From Bryobacterales bacterium (GTDB lineage Bacteria > Acidobacteriota > Terriglobia > Bryobacterales > Bryobacteraceae): a DNA stretch of 64,000 nt. The translations under genes were made by a program, and so were the position numbers. The notes under the pieces were generated by a model that searched no databases, had not been told where the DNA came from, and worked only from the letters and a program-made list of their open reading frames with translations. The DNA is taken from assembly GCA_947446025.1 (NCBI GenBank), contig CANFEY010000005.1:1-64000 (forward strand). The letters are read 5' to 3'. Shown here piece by piece: positions 51,636 to 60,552 of this stretch (positions are counted from its first letter, which is position 1; every line of letters starts with the position of its first letter).

Positions 51636-53249
51636 CTGCTTCACCTTCAGCGCAATCTCCTGCTGACTGCGCGCCGCCACGTTCACCACCATTCCCGTCA
51701 CACGGCAGGCGTCGAGGGCGTCCTCATCGTAGACGTCGCAGGCAGGCTCGTCCAACCACGCGGTGAGGATGTAGCGGCCGGGAGCGATGCCGTCCAGGTG
51801 GAACTCGCCATACTGGTCCGCGAAGGTCTCTTTGTAGCTTTGCAGGCGGTCACGCGGCGGGTCGGGGATCAGGGACACCGTGGCTCCTGGCCACAGGGCG
51901 TCGTTGCTGGAAACCGCGCCCGCGATATTGCCGCCGCGTGAATCGAGCACGATCTGGAAAGGCACACTATTCGCCATGGCCGAGCTCAGGCCCGCCGACC
52001 GCATGTCCGCGCCGCCCACCCGCACCTCTGAGATGTAGAGGTTCTCCGGCAGATTGGTGATGAAGACGTCGTAGGTTTCGTTCGGCATCAGCATGAGGTC
52101 GAAAGCGGCATTGCTCACCTGAGGAACAAGAATCGCGCCGCGCTCGCTGCGCGGCTCCAGCACCACGCGCGGCGTGAAGCCTCTGGGCAACCGATCGCCC
52201 TGCACCGCCACCGCTCCCTGCCATGGCCGCGCCGGGAGCACCACGATCTCCAGATCCTCGATGTCGGAGTTTGTCACCAGCAGCTGGGAACGCCCCACCA
52301 TCTGCTTGTTGTCGGCGGAGGCGTTCACCCACATTTGATACGTCCCCGGAGCAACATCGGGGATGTGGAAACGTCTGTCGCTATCGAAGCGCACGTTGAT
52401 TGGGACAGGCAACGTGCCCGTGCCCCCGGAATCCAGCCGTTCCAGTGCGACGGTGGCGGCGGTGAGGGTCGTGCCCGCGATGCCGTCTGTAATGCGCCCG
52501 GCCAGCTTCACCCGTTCCACAGGGCGCATGTAGACGTCGATGCCGCCCAGGTCGTCGCCTTCGCGCAGGCGGATGGGACTCGCCTCACTCAGCTTCATCG
52601 TGTTCGGAAAAAACATGGTGGTGTAGGATGGCACCGCGACCTCGCGGCCGTTCACGTCGATGCGCGGCTGGTCTTCGACCCCAGGACCCGTCGGATCACC
52701 CTCGTATCGCACAGCGACAAAGTAGGCGGCGGGCACCAGCCCGTGGATGCGGTATTCGCCCCGGTCGTTCGTCCGTCCGCTGGCGACGGGAGTAAAGCCC
52801 CGGCGGCCACGCAGGTGATACTGGCGGTACAGCTCCACCGGCAGGCCCACCGCAGGTTCGCCGTCTTCAAAGCGGATCTTGCCGGAGATCACGGCCCACG
52901 GCCGCATGCGGAAGGTCACGCCGCTGATCGTTTCGCCGCGTGAAAGCGTGAAGCGCGGCGGCATGCGTGCGGCTCCGCGCCGGAAGGTGGTGGTGGTCAG
53001 GTAGCCGTCGCGCTGCGCCGAAAGCTGGTAGCCGCCGGGTTCGATGTCACGCAGCAGAAAGTTGCCCCGATCGTCGGTCTGCGTGCCGATGGCGGGTTTG
53101 CCGGCCTCGAGCGGGGTGAGGATAACTTGCACGCGGCGCAGCGGGAGTCCATTGGCGTCAGCAAAAACCTGCCCTTCCATGCGCGCGGTGCGTGGCGGGG
53201 GCTGCGCGACGGCGCACACCGCGAGCAGGAACATTAGGCAAGTCCGCAC
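51621..53249 (-). CDS. Secreted carboxypeptidase-regulatory-like domain protein
   Basis: The 542-residue protein has a signal peptide (MFLLAVCAVAQ) and then tandem beta-sandwich units. The first unit (RMEGQVFADANGLPLRRVQVILTP... GNFLLRDIEPGGYQLSAQRDGYLT) is a CarboxypepD_reg-like fold. The second is ISGKIRFEDGEPAVGLPVELY...TNDRGEYRIHGLVPAAYFVAVRY, and a last one begins NIAGAVSSNDALWPGATVSLI and includes DQYGEFHLDGIAPGRYILTAW. Such proteins are abundant in Acidobacteria, often secreted, and are thought to bind carbohydrates or peptides. The 3' end overlaps the DUF5615 gene by 15 bp. Confidence 0.86.
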   Translation of the reverse strand: MRTCLMFLLAVCAVAQPPPRTARMEGQVFADANGLPLRRVQVILTPLEAGKPAIGTQTDDRGNFLLRDIEPGGYQLSAQRDGYLTTTTFRRGAARMPPRFTLSRGETISGVTFRMRPWAVISGKIRFEDGEPAVGLPVELYRQYHLRGRRGFTPVASGRTNDRGEYRIHGLVPAAYFVAVRYEGDPTGPGVEDQPRIDVNGREVAVPSYTTMFFPNTMKLSEASPIRLREGDDLGGIDVYMRPVERVKLAGRITDGIAGTTLTAATVALERLDSGGTGTLPVPINVRFDSDRRFHIPDVAPGTYQMWVNASADNKQMVGRSQLLVTNSDIEDLEIVVLPARPWQGAVAVQGDRLPRGFTPRVVLEPRSERGAILVPQVSNAAFDLMLMPNETYDVFITNLPENLYISEVRVGGADMRSAGLSSAMANSVPFQIVLDSRGGNIAGAVSSNDALWPGATVSLIPDPPRDRLQSYKETFADQYGEFHLDGIAPGRYILTAWLDEPACDVYDEDALDACRVTGMVVNVAARSQQEIALKVKQLAGR

Positions 53250-53443
53250 TTTAAGTTACTGACGCCATACCGGTCCTAAACGTTCACTCCGGGGCAACTC
53301 GTAGGCGACTCAGAGTACTGATACCAGAAAGCTGAAGCACCATAACTACTTTGCCACTAATCACTTACGGAGCATTTTGGCGTTGACTGACGGGGGGGGT
53401 ATCAGCGTAGCCTAGGAAGTAGAACGTTCGGAGGACATTCACA

Positions 53444-54048
53444 ATGAGTTTTCCAAAATGGATCGCGGCAGCCGTGGTTTCCGCGGCATTGATGCAAGGA
53501 GCCACACTCGAATCTACCTGGGAGCACCCTTAACACCTCCTACGGCATCGATTCGGGCCAGAGCCTTGCAGTGGGGTTCACGCCGTCCATCACGGCGAAC
53601 TTGGATTCGGCAGCGGCTCTAGTTTCCACATTCTCTCCTGCGACATACGACGTGTGCCTGGCAGAAGACGCATCTGGAGTACCGGGGACCTGCCTGGAGA
53701 GCCTTTCGTCAGTGACCTTCCCGGGCGATGCGCCCGCGGGGACGACGACATTCAATTTCGCCGGGACCACGCAGTTGAACGCAGGGACACTCTACTGGCT
53801 GGTGATTGCATTGAATCCGGGTTCGGATGCTGACGCCTTTGGATTCTGGTACACCAGCAAGCGGAACAGGCGGGTGGGCTGGCAGGCTAGGCGGCAACTG
53901 GGACGCTCAGTCCGTCAGCGCCACCCCGGCACTGCAGATCGACGGCACGGAAGTCACCTCCTCTGGCGTACCGGAGCCAGGCTCATTCGCGCTTGCCGCT
54001 TGCGGTGCGTTGGCACTGGCGCTGACGCGCCGGTTTCGCAGTCAGTAA
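53444..54048 (+). pseudogene. PEP-CTERM protein gene with two frameshifts
   Basis: It starts at ATG 53444 with GGAGGAC just upstream. The first frame gives a signal peptide (MSFPKWIAAAVVSAALMQGATL) but stops at 53533. A second frame reads NTSYGIDSGQSLAVGFTPSITANLDSAAALVSTFSPATYDVCLAEDASGVPG and carries most of the protein. A third frame provides GTGGWAGRLGGNWDAQSVSATPALQIDGTEV and the C-terminal SGVPEPGSFALAACGALALALTRRFRSQ, a PEP-CTERM signal. Two +1 shifts, near 53511 and near 53857, explain it. Each is consistent with one extra A in an AA pair. The whole gene would encode about 200 residues. Confidence 0.85.
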
Positions 54049-55424
54049 GTCTCGACGGCCGGAGCTTCCGGTGCGCGTTGCCGCAGCTTAAAGTGGTACA
54101 CCCCCGCGCCTGTAAGCAGCGTGAGGAACGTGGCCAGTGCGATCCACGGCCTCAGCACGATGCCTTGGTAGGTGAGCCAGATTCCGACTACGGCGAAGAG
54201 CACGGGGAAGAGCGGATAAAGGAAACTAACCGCGGGCAACTTCTGCCAACCCTCGCGTTTGCGGAAAAAGAAGATCGACAGCACGCTGAGCACGGTGAAG
54301 AAGTTCAGCGTCATCCCGATATACAGCACCAGTTGCGGAAACGGCGTCAGCGTCATCAGCATTGTGCAAACCGCCTGCGCGAGAATCGCCGCCACCGGCG
54401 TGTGGAACTTCGGGTGCACCTTCGCGGCCACCGCCGGGAAGGCTCCGTTGCGGGCCATGGCGAAGTAAACGCGTGGCCCGATCGTCACCATCGCGTTCAC
54501 CGTGGACATCAGCGACAGCGCCATCAATCCCGCGAAGATGCCGGAGCCAACCGGTCCGAACATGTGCGACGCGGCAAAGGACCCGACCGCCTCGACGTTC
54601 TTCATCTCCTGCAGCGGCGCGGCGTAGATGAACACCAGGTTCAACGCCAGATACAACGCAGTCACCAGCAAGGTCCCGATGCCCAGCGCCCACGGAAGTG
54701 TCTTCGCCGGACGATGCAACTCCTCGGCTACATAGGTTGCGGCATTCCAGCCGCTGTAGGCAACGTAGACCCACACCAGACTGATGGCGAACTGCTCCAC
54801 CAGCGGAGTATCCACATCCCGCGTGGCCGTGAGTGAAAAATTAGCGGCGGTGCCGTCGCCCACCGTGAAACCGAGCACGATGAACGCCAGCAGGACGGTC
54901 ACTTTGAGCGCGGTCAGAAAGTTCTGCACCTTCGCCGTCCGCTGCACGCCGAAGATGTTGAGCGCGGTGAACAACCCCACCAGCACGCAGGCCACGATCT
55001 GCGCTCCGCCGAAGCGGATGCCGATTTCATCGGTCGGCTGCAGCGACGGAAAGAAGTGCCCTAGATACGCGGAGAACGCCAGTGCGGCCGCCGCGATGGG
55101 TGCGGAAAAGCCAGCGAAGAACGACGCCCAGCCCGTCATGAAGCCCCATACCGGACCAAAGGCCTTCGTCAGATACACGTACTCGCCGCCGGAGCTTGGA
55201 AAGTTGATGCCGAGTTCGGCGTAACACATCGCCCCTAGAAACGCGCACGCGCCGCCGAGCGCGTAGATCCACAAGATGAGTTCGGTGGACCCGAGCTGCG
55301 CGGCGAGGAATCCGGTGCCGGTGAAAATGCCGGTACCGATCATGTTGGAGACTACCAGCGCAGTGGCGCTGAAGAGGCCAAGTTGGCGAAGCAGAGCAGG
55401 GCGGGATGAAGTCGGGCTAGGCAC
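54042..55424 (-). CDS. APC-family amino acid permease
   Basis: GTG 55424 is preferred because it overlaps the SEC-C gene stop by 8 bp (GTGCCTAG); the longer frame to 55535 is an antisense-like tail of that gene. The 460-residue protein has 12 membrane segments of the APC/LAT type: LGLFSATALVVSNMIGTGIFTGTGFLAAQ, INFPSSGGEYVYLTKAFGPVWGFMTGW and VAYSGWNAATYVAEELHRPAKTLPWALGIG. It likely takes up or exchanges an amino acid. The substrate cannot be told from sequence. Confidence 0.9.
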   Translation of the reverse strand: MPSPTSSRPALLRQLGLFSATALVVSNMIGTGIFTGTGFLAAQLGSTELILWIYALGGACAFLGAMCYAELGINFPSSGGEYVYLTKAFGPVWGFMTGWASFFAGFSAPIAAAALAFSAYLGHFFPSLQPTDEIGIRFGGAQIVACVLVGLFTALNIFGVQRTAKVQNFLTALKVTVLLAFIVLGFTVGDGTAANFSLTATRDVDTPLVEQFAISLVWVYVAYSGWNAATYVAEELHRPAKTLPWALGIGTLLVTALYLALNLVFIYAAPLQEMKNVEAVGSFAASHMFGPVGSGIFAGLMALSLMSTVNAMVTIGPRVYFAMARNGAFPAVAAKVHPKFHTPVAAILAQAVCTMLMTLTPFPQLVLYIGMTLNFFTVLSVLSIFFFRKREGWQKLPAVSFLYPLFPVLFAVVGIWLTYQGIVLRPWIALATFLTLLTGAGVYHFKLRQRAPEAPAVETY

Positions 55425-56922
55425 CGTGGCACTTTTTGTACTTCTTACCACTACCACACGGACACGCGTCGTTGCGCCCCACCTTGGCCGCGGGCGGCGG
55501 AGGCTCCGGCTCTTCGTCCTCGGCGCCCTCTTCAAACACAGGCTTCAATCCGGCCAGTCGCAAGCGCTCGTCCAGCGCGAACATCACCAGGTCGGCTTCG
55601 TCGGAATCGAGCTGCGCGATGTCGTCCAGCTTGCGCAACATGCCGCGCACCCGGCCGCGCGTCGTGTCACCGGGCATGGCCAGCGCGTAGGCGAACAAGG
55701 CGTCTTCACGCAGATCGTCGAACGGCTCATCGCGGTCAAAGTAGCTGGCGATCTTCTCAATCTCACGCGTCAGTTGGAAGTAACCCGCGCCGCGCAACGC
55801 CTGCCGCACAATCGCCGGATCGGGACTACCCAGATTTTCGGGGAAGAATTTCGCGAAGGGTCCCCACAGCGAACGCCACATGGCTTCAAGCGCTTTCACC
55901 CGAGCCTTGCTGCCTTCCTGATACAGCGCCTCAATCGCCTTGCTGCACGCTTCCTGATCCGCCACTCCGTAGAGTCCAACCGCTGCCCCGCCCCGTTCGC
56001 TGACCTCGCGCGTAGGATCGGCCAGCACGTGGAGCATCTTGTCGCGGACCGCTGCATCTTCCGTCGTATCCGCCAACGAAGCCCACGCCCGCCCGCGTGC
56101 CGTGGAGTCCGCGTCGGTCTCCGCCATCTTGAACAGCGCGGCCTTGGCTTTGGAAGATAGCTCGACTTGGAAGAACGTATGCGCGGCAGACGCGCGCGTC
56201 TCTGCGTCCGGCGAAGCCAACATCTCCACCCTCTCGTCTTCCGACAGCATGTCGAGCGCCGGAATATCGGTCTTGGGATATTCCTTGAGAATGTCGCGCT
56301 CTTCTTCTCTGTACTCCGGCTCCGGCGCGTCCAGCTGCTCCAGCGCGAACTGAATTTCACGCCGCAATTCGACTTCTTCGGCGGGAATCTCCGCCAGCAT
56401 TTCGTCTAGGGGCTGGCGCGCGGCGGCATCTCCATAGAGGCCCAGGCAGAACGCCCCATCCGCGGCATCGTATTGCAGCCGGTCCAGCAGCAGCTCAAGC
56501 ACGCGCCCATCGCGCACCCGCAGCCCCGCCAGCAGGAACGCAATGTCGGAGCCTTGCTCCTCGCCCAACTCCTCGTACAGCGCGAGCAGCGGAGCAACCG
56601 CCTCATTCCGGAACGGCAGCAGCGCTTGAATCAGCTCATCGCCCACATCTTCCGGATCGCGCCGGATGATGCCGATGTAAACATCGAGCGCCCCCGGAAC
56701 TTTCCAGTGGCGCAGTAAGTCGACGACCAATTGCCCCGTATCGATGCGATGCGCGGGGTTGTCTTCCTTGGCGAACGCGATGACGTCCTCCGCCGCCGCA
56801 GGACCACGGTCCAGCAGAGACTGCACCACGCGGCGGTCCACCCCTATAAAGCCGGAAGCCGCTGCAGCGAGCAATTCCCTCACGGGAACCTCGCTGTAGC
56901 GGCTGGGATCGTAGACCGGCAA
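55417..56922 (-). CDS. HEAT-like repeat protein with C-terminal SEC-C motif
   Basis: The 501-residue soluble protein has acidic, helical repeats over residues 1-440 and many Glu/Asp (LLALYEELGEEQGSDIAFLLAGLRVRDGRVLELLLDRLQYDAADGAFCLGLYGD; AVRDKMLHVLADPTREVSERGGAAVGLYG), like HEAT or PBS-lyase-type repeats. A Pro/Glu-rich linker (EEEPEPPPPAAKVG-like) leads to the SEC-C motif NDACPCGSGKKYKKCHG, a zinc-binding tail first seen in SecA. It overlaps the permease start and ends 5 bp before rplI. Function is unknown. Confidence 0.85.
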   Translation of the reverse strand: MPVYDPSRYSEVPVRELLAAAASGFIGVDRRVVQSLLDRGPAAAEDVIAFAKEDNPAHRIDTGQLVVDLLRHWKVPGALDVYIGIIRRDPEDVGDELIQALLPFRNEAVAPLLALYEELGEEQGSDIAFLLAGLRVRDGRVLELLLDRLQYDAADGAFCLGLYGDAAARQPLDEMLAEIPAEEVELRREIQFALEQLDAPEPEYREEERDILKEYPKTDIPALDMLSEDERVEMLASPDAETRASAAHTFFQVELSSKAKAALFKMAETDADSTARGRAWASLADTTEDAAVRDKMLHVLADPTREVSERGGAAVGLYGVADQEACSKAIEALYQEGSKARVKALEAMWRSLWGPFAKFFPENLGSPDPAIVRQALRGAGYFQLTREIEKIASYFDRDEPFDDLREDALFAYALAMPGDTTRGRVRGMLRKLDDIAQLDSDEADLVMFALDERLRLAGLKPVFEEGAEDEEPEPPPPAAKVGRNDACPCGSGKKYKKCHGA

Positions 56923-56927
56923 TGTAA

Positions 56928-57377
56928 CTACTCTGCTTCTTTGAGGACGTTGACCGGAATCTCAATGGAGACTTCGCGGTGCAGGCGCACGGCCACTTTG
57001 TATTCGCCCAATTTCTTGATGGGTTCGTCCAAATGGACCTTCTTGCGATCTATGTGGTAGCCCTGCTTCTCAAGAGCAGTGACGATATCCTGCGCCGTGA
57101 CGGAGCCGAAGAGCGTGTCTTCTTCGCCGGAGCGCTGGTGGATGGTGATGGTGACCGCCGCCATCAGCTTCGCCAATTCCTGGGCGTCGCCGATGACCTT
57201 GGCTTCGCGGCGCAGATGCGCTTGGCGCTGCTGTTCCACGATCTTTTTGTTCGATTCCGTGGCGACAACCGCCTTGCCTTGCGGCAGCAGGAAGTTGCGG
57301 GCGTAGCCGTCGGATACCTTGACGATGGAGCCGACGTGGCCCAACTTTTCGATTTCTTCTCTGAGGATGATTTCCAT
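56928..57377 (-). CDS. rplI: 50S ribosomal protein L9
   Basis: The start ATG 57377 gives 149 residues, the usual length. The N-terminal part (EIILREEIEKLGHVGSIVKVSDGYARNFLLPQGKAV) is the L9 globular domain that binds 23S rRNA, joined by a long helix to the C-terminal domain (VTITIHQRSGEEDTLFGSVTAQDIVTAL). It follows rpsR by 8 bp and closes the conserved ribosomal run. Confidence 0.98.
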   Translation of the reverse strand: MEIILREEIEKLGHVGSIVKVSDGYARNFLLPQGKAVVATESNKKIVEQQRQAHLRREAKVIGDAQELAKLMAAVTITIHQRSGEEDTLFGSVTAQDIVTALEKQGYHIDRKKVHLDEPIKKLGEYKVAVRLHREVSIEIPVNVLKEAE

Positions 57378-57385
57378 GATGTATC

Positions 57386-57685
57386 CTAGACCCCCGAGCT
57401 GAACGGCATCAGCGCAATGTTCCGCGACTGCTTGATGGCTTCCGCCAAGCGGCGCTGGTGCGGAGCACATACGCCGGAGATGCGGCGCGGCGTGATCTTG
57501 CCGCGTTCGCTGATGAAGCTCGAAAGCAGCCGCACGTCCTTGTAGTTGATATCGTCGATCTTATCGACGCAGAACCGGCACATCTTCTTGCGCCGGAAAA
57601 ACTGCTTCTTACCACCGAAGGCTTTGTCTCCGCCGGTGGGGCGCTGGGACGCGCTCCCGGGTCTACCGCCTCTTTGTTCGGCCAT
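57386..57685 (-). CDS. rpsR: 30S ribosomal protein S18, zinc-binding form
   Basis: The 99-residue protein has the S18 core with CRFC (Cys36, Cys39) and [18 protein letters not shown] (Cys73, His76). These four residues make a zinc site of the C+ type S18, which bacteria often replace with a C- copy under zinc limitation. The N-terminus is longer than usual with Gly/Arg-rich residues. It lies 2 bp after rpsF; no ssb gene separates the two. Confidence 0.97.
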   Translation of the reverse strand: MAEQRGGRPGSASQRPTGGDKAFGGKKQFFRRKKMCRFCVDKIDDINYKDVRLLSSFISERGKITPRRISGVCAPHQRRLAEAIKQSRNIALMPFSSGV

Positions 57686-57687
57686 GA

Positions 57688-58209
57688 CTATTCTCCTCCT
57701 TCAGCCGCTGGTGCAGGTTCAGACGCAGGCGCGGATACTTCTTCAGCAACCGGAGCAGCAGTGACCGCCGGGGCTCCAGGTAATGGATGCGCGGGTGCTC
57801 CAGGCAGCACAGCAGCCGGCTCGGACGGCATTGTCGGCATTGCGGGAGGCGCAACCGGCGGCGGAGGACGCTTGGCAGCACGCTTGTCGCGATGCTTCTT
57901 GCGCTTCTCGATCTTCTTCATCTTCTCGTCAATGCGGACGGTGATGAACTTGATCACCATGTCCTGCACGCGCAAACGGCGTTCGAGTTCGTGGATGGTG
58001 CCCGGCTCCGCCGAAAACTGCAGCAAGATGTAGATGCCTTCCGCGAACTTCTGTACGCGGTAGGCCAGCTTGCGCGTGCCCCACTTCTCTTCCTTCTCGA
58101 TCGTGCCGCCCGCGCTGGTGATGATTTCCTTCACCTGCACGATAAATGCGTCGACTTCTTCGACGACCGCATCGGGCTTAACGATGAACATCTCCTCGTA
58201 AATTCTCAT
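57688..58209 (-). CDS. rpsF: 30S ribosomal protein S6 with Pro/Ala-rich tail
   Basis: Residues 1-100 are a normal S6 domain ([52 protein letters not shown]). The following [17 protein letters not shown] basic block and a tail of about 55 residues rich in Pro, Ala and Glu give 173 residues, well above the usual 95-135. S6 binds S18 in the 30S platform. The 3' part overlaps nothing. It overlaps pth by 4 bp. Confidence 0.97.
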   Translation of the reverse strand: MRIYEEMFIVKPDAVVEEVDAFIVQVKEIITSAGGTIEKEEKWGTRKLAYRVQKFAEGIYILLQFSAEPGTIHELERRLRVQDMVIKFITVRIDEKMKKIEKRKKHRDKRAAKRPPPPVAPPAMPTMPSEPAAVLPGAPAHPLPGAPAVTAAPVAEEVSAPASEPAPAAEGGE

Positions 58210-58802
58210 TCTTCCTCTTCTTTTGAGCCTTGAGCGCGGCGATTATAAGTCGCCATGGCCTTTTCGGCGCCTTCGGCAATTATGGTTTCCACGGCCTCCG
58301 CTGAGCGGGCGACCGTATCCGCCACTTCCTGCATCTGCGCGCGGCGGAACTGCCCGAGCACAAACTTCACACCTTCGATTGGGTGGCCCGGGTTGATCCC
58401 GATTCGCAACCGAAGAAACGTATCCGTACCTAAACTGCTCAACAGGCTCTTGATGCCGTTGTGTCCCGCCGAAGACCCGTTCTTCCGGATCCGCAGCTGG
58501 CCCCAGGGCAGCGCAAGCTCGTCGTACACCACTACTAACTGGCTCGGCTGTAACTCATACCGCTCCAGCAAACCCTTCACCGCCGGCCCATTCACGTTCA
58601 TGAATGTCTGGGGTTGGGCCAGGGCCACGTGCTTGCCCTTGATGCTGCCCAAACCCACCAGCGACGTATTCTCTTTGCGGCTCACCCGAATCGCATGCGA
58701 CTCGGCCAGTCGGTCTACAACCAAGAACCCGAGGTTATGCGGCGTATGCCGATACTCCTCGCCAGGGTTCCCCAAACCGACCACAAGAAGTTCGGGGGAC
58801 AT
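58206..58802 (-). CDS. pth: Peptidyl-tRNA hydrolase
   Basis: ATG 58802 is preferred over TTG 58811. The 198-residue enzyme recycles peptidyl-tRNA. The catalytic parts are [21 protein letters not shown] with the active His, [46 protein letters not shown] and RIGINPGHP. It overlaps rpsF by 4 bp and lies 9 bp after rplY, the usual rplY-pth order. Confidence 0.97.
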   Translation of the reverse strand: MSPELLVVGLGNPGEEYRHTPHNLGFLVVDRLAESHAIRVSRKENTSLVGLGSIKGKHVALAQPQTFMNVNGPAVKGLLERYELQPSQLVVVYDELALPWGQLRIRKNGSSAGHNGIKSLLSSLGTDTFLRLRIGINPGHPIEGVKFVLGQFRRAQMQEVADTVARSAEAVETIIAEGAEKAMATYNRRAQGSKEEEE

Positions 58803-58811
58803 ACCGGCCAA

Positions 58812-59525
58812 TTACTTCTTCTTGGCTTCGGGCTTCTTTGCGTCCGGCTTCTTGGCGTCGCCCTTCTTGGCGTCGGCCGCCGGAGCCGCCGCGTCTTCCT
58901 TCTTGCCCTTCTTCACCACTTCGGGCTCGGCCTTGGCTTCGCCCTCCGCCGGGGCCGCTTCAGCACGGACCGAAATTACGTGCGAGATCACGGCGTCGCC
59001 GGGGCTCAGCAGAATCATGGAACCGGTCAGCGGAATCTCCGAGGCGCGAATGGCTTGACCCAACATCAGCTCGGTCACGTCCACATTGAACTCTTCCGGA
59101 ATGTCGTCCGGCAGGCACTCGACTTCGATTTCACGCGTGATGACTTCGTGCAATCCACCCTGGATCTTGACACCCTTCGGATCGCCATGCGTGTGTACGG
59201 GAACGGCCACGCGGATGCGCTTGGTGAGATCAACGCGCTGCAGATCGCAATGCAGGATGTTGTCCTTGATCGGGTCCACCAGCCAATCGATCACCATCAC
59301 GGGTGTATTTTCAACGCCTGTGATGTTGAGATTGAAAATCGTGTTGTGACCCGACTTGCTCTTCAGGATCTTGGTGATCTCCTTGGGGCTGACCGCCACG
59401 GCCACGGCAGCGCCACCCGAGCCGTATACAACCGACGGCATGGAGCCCGCCACGCGCAACCGGCGTGCTTCATTCTTGCCACGCGTGCTGCGGGGTTCGG
59501 CGACTACTGTAATGTCTTTTCTCAT
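58812..59525 (-). CDS. rplY: 50S ribosomal protein L25 (general stress protein CTC type)
   Basis: The 237-residue protein has an N-terminal L25 domain binding 5S rRNA (ITVVAEPRSTRGKNEARRLRVAGSMPSVVYG... DNILHCDLQRVDL) and a C-terminal TL5/CTC domain (VAVPVHTHGDPKGVKIQGGLHEVITREIEVECLPDDIPEEFNVDVTEL). The last 40 residues are Ala, Lys and Asp-rich (KKGDAKKPDAKKPEAKKK), an unstructured basic tail. It starts 62 bp after prs, with a repeat in that gap. Confidence 0.96.
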   Translation of the reverse strand: MRKDITVVAEPRSTRGKNEARRLRVAGSMPSVVYGSGGAAVAVAVSPKEITKILKSKSGHNTIFNLNITGVENTPVMVIDWLVDPIKDNILHCDLQRVDLTKRIRVAVPVHTHGDPKGVKIQGGLHEVITREIEVECLPDDIPEEFNVDVTELMLGQAIRASEIPLTGSMILLSPGDAVISHVISVRAEAAPAEGEAKAEPEVVKKGKKEDAAAPAADAKKGDAKKPDAKKPEAKKK

Positions 59526-59549
59526 AATCCTTAAACCTGCCTACCGTCT

Positions 59550-59583
59550 GTCCGCTTCCTTTACGGTCGCGGTTCAGTGCTGA
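59550..59583. repeat. Repeat family A, single arm between prs and rplY
   Basis: GTCCGCTTCCTTTACGGTCGC at about 59549 onward, then GGTTCAGTGCTG, resembles the left arm at 4902-4934. It lies 4 bp after the prs stop codon and 24 bp before the rplY start. Confidence 0.7.
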
Positions 59584-59587
59584 ATGT

Positions 59588-60532
59588 CTACACGAACAAT
59601 GTACTTACGGAACCGTCCTCGTGGATGGAGCGGATCGCCTTGGCAAGCAGCGGGGCCACGGACAATTGCTTGATGCGGGTGCAATTATCGGCCGGACCGC
59701 TGAGCGGGATGGAATTGGTAACGATAACTTCCTTGATGTCCGACGCTTCGATGCGTTCGACAGCGGGACCGGAGAGAACGGCATGAGTCGCGCACGCGCG
59801 CACGGATCGGGCGCCCTGCTTGAGCAGCGCCTCGCAGGCCTTCACAAGAGTCCCCGCCGTGTCGATCAAATCGTCCACGATCAGGCAATCCTGCCCGGCC
59901 ACATCACCGATAATGTGCATTACTTCAGCCACGTTCACTTCCGTACGGCGCTTGTCGATAATCGCCAGCGGCGAACCCAGGCGCTTGGCAAAAGCCCGCG
60001 CACGTTCCACACCACCGGCGTCCGGCGACACCACCGTGACACTGTCTCCGCCCATCTCACTGAAGTAATCGATCATCACCGGCAAGGCGAACAAATGGTC
60101 CACCGGGACGTCGAAAAACCCTTGGATCTGGGCTGCGTGCAGGTCGAGCGCTAAAACGCGATCGGCTCCGGCACGCTCAATCAGGCTCGCCACAAGACGG
60201 GCCGAAATCGGCATGCGCGGCCGGTCCTTACGGTCTTGGCGCGCATACCCATAATAGGGTAACACTGCGGTGATGCGTTCCGCTGAGGCGCGCTTCAATG
60301 CGTCCATCATCAGCAGCAGTTCCATGATGTGGCGGTCGACGGGCGTGCACGTCGGCTGGACCACGAAAACGTCGGCTCCGCGCACATTTTCCTGGATGTG
60401 GAGGTGTACTTCGCCGTCCGAGAACTGCTTCACGTTGGCCGAAGCCAGCGGGCAGCCGAGTTCGTAGCAAATCTCCCCGGCCAAAGCCGGATTTGAATTG
60501 CCCGAAAACACTTTGAAGTGGTTAAACCGCAT
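59588..60532 (-). CDS. prs: Ribose-phosphate pyrophosphokinase
   Basis: ATG 60532 is chosen (HFKVFSGNSNPALA is the family N-terminus); an ATG at 60589 is possible but overlaps ispE by 37 bp. The 314-residue enzyme makes PRPP from ribose-5-phosphate and ATP. Motifs are VFVVQPTCTPVDRHIMELLLMMDALKRASAERITAVLPYYGYARQDRKDRPR, the ATP loop, LALDLHAAQIQGFF, the PRPP signature CLIVDDLIDTAGT and the PRPP-synthase end. It follows ispE with about 20 bp between them and supplies PRPP to apt upstream. Confidence 0.97.
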   Translation of the reverse strand: MRFNHFKVFSGNSNPALAGEICYELGCPLASANVKQFSDGEVHLHIQENVRGADVFVVQPTCTPVDRHIMELLLMMDALKRASAERITAVLPYYGYARQDRKDRPRMPISARLVASLIERAGADRVLALDLHAAQIQGFFDVPVDHLFALPVMIDYFSEMGGDSVTVVSPDAGGVERARAFAKRLGSPLAIIDKRRTEVNVAEVMHIIGDVAGQDCLIVDDLIDTAGTLVKACEALLKQGARSVRACATHAVLSGPAVERIEASDIKEVIVTNSIPLSGPADNCTRIKQLSVAPLLAKAIRSIHEDGSVSTLFV

Positions 60533-60552
60533 CTGTTTTAGATCTGCGCTGT

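Noticed and set aside
53571-54836. Plus-strand frame of 421 residues
   Set aside because: Only the first part is real PEP-CTERM sequence; the rest is read past a frameshift into the antisense of the permease.
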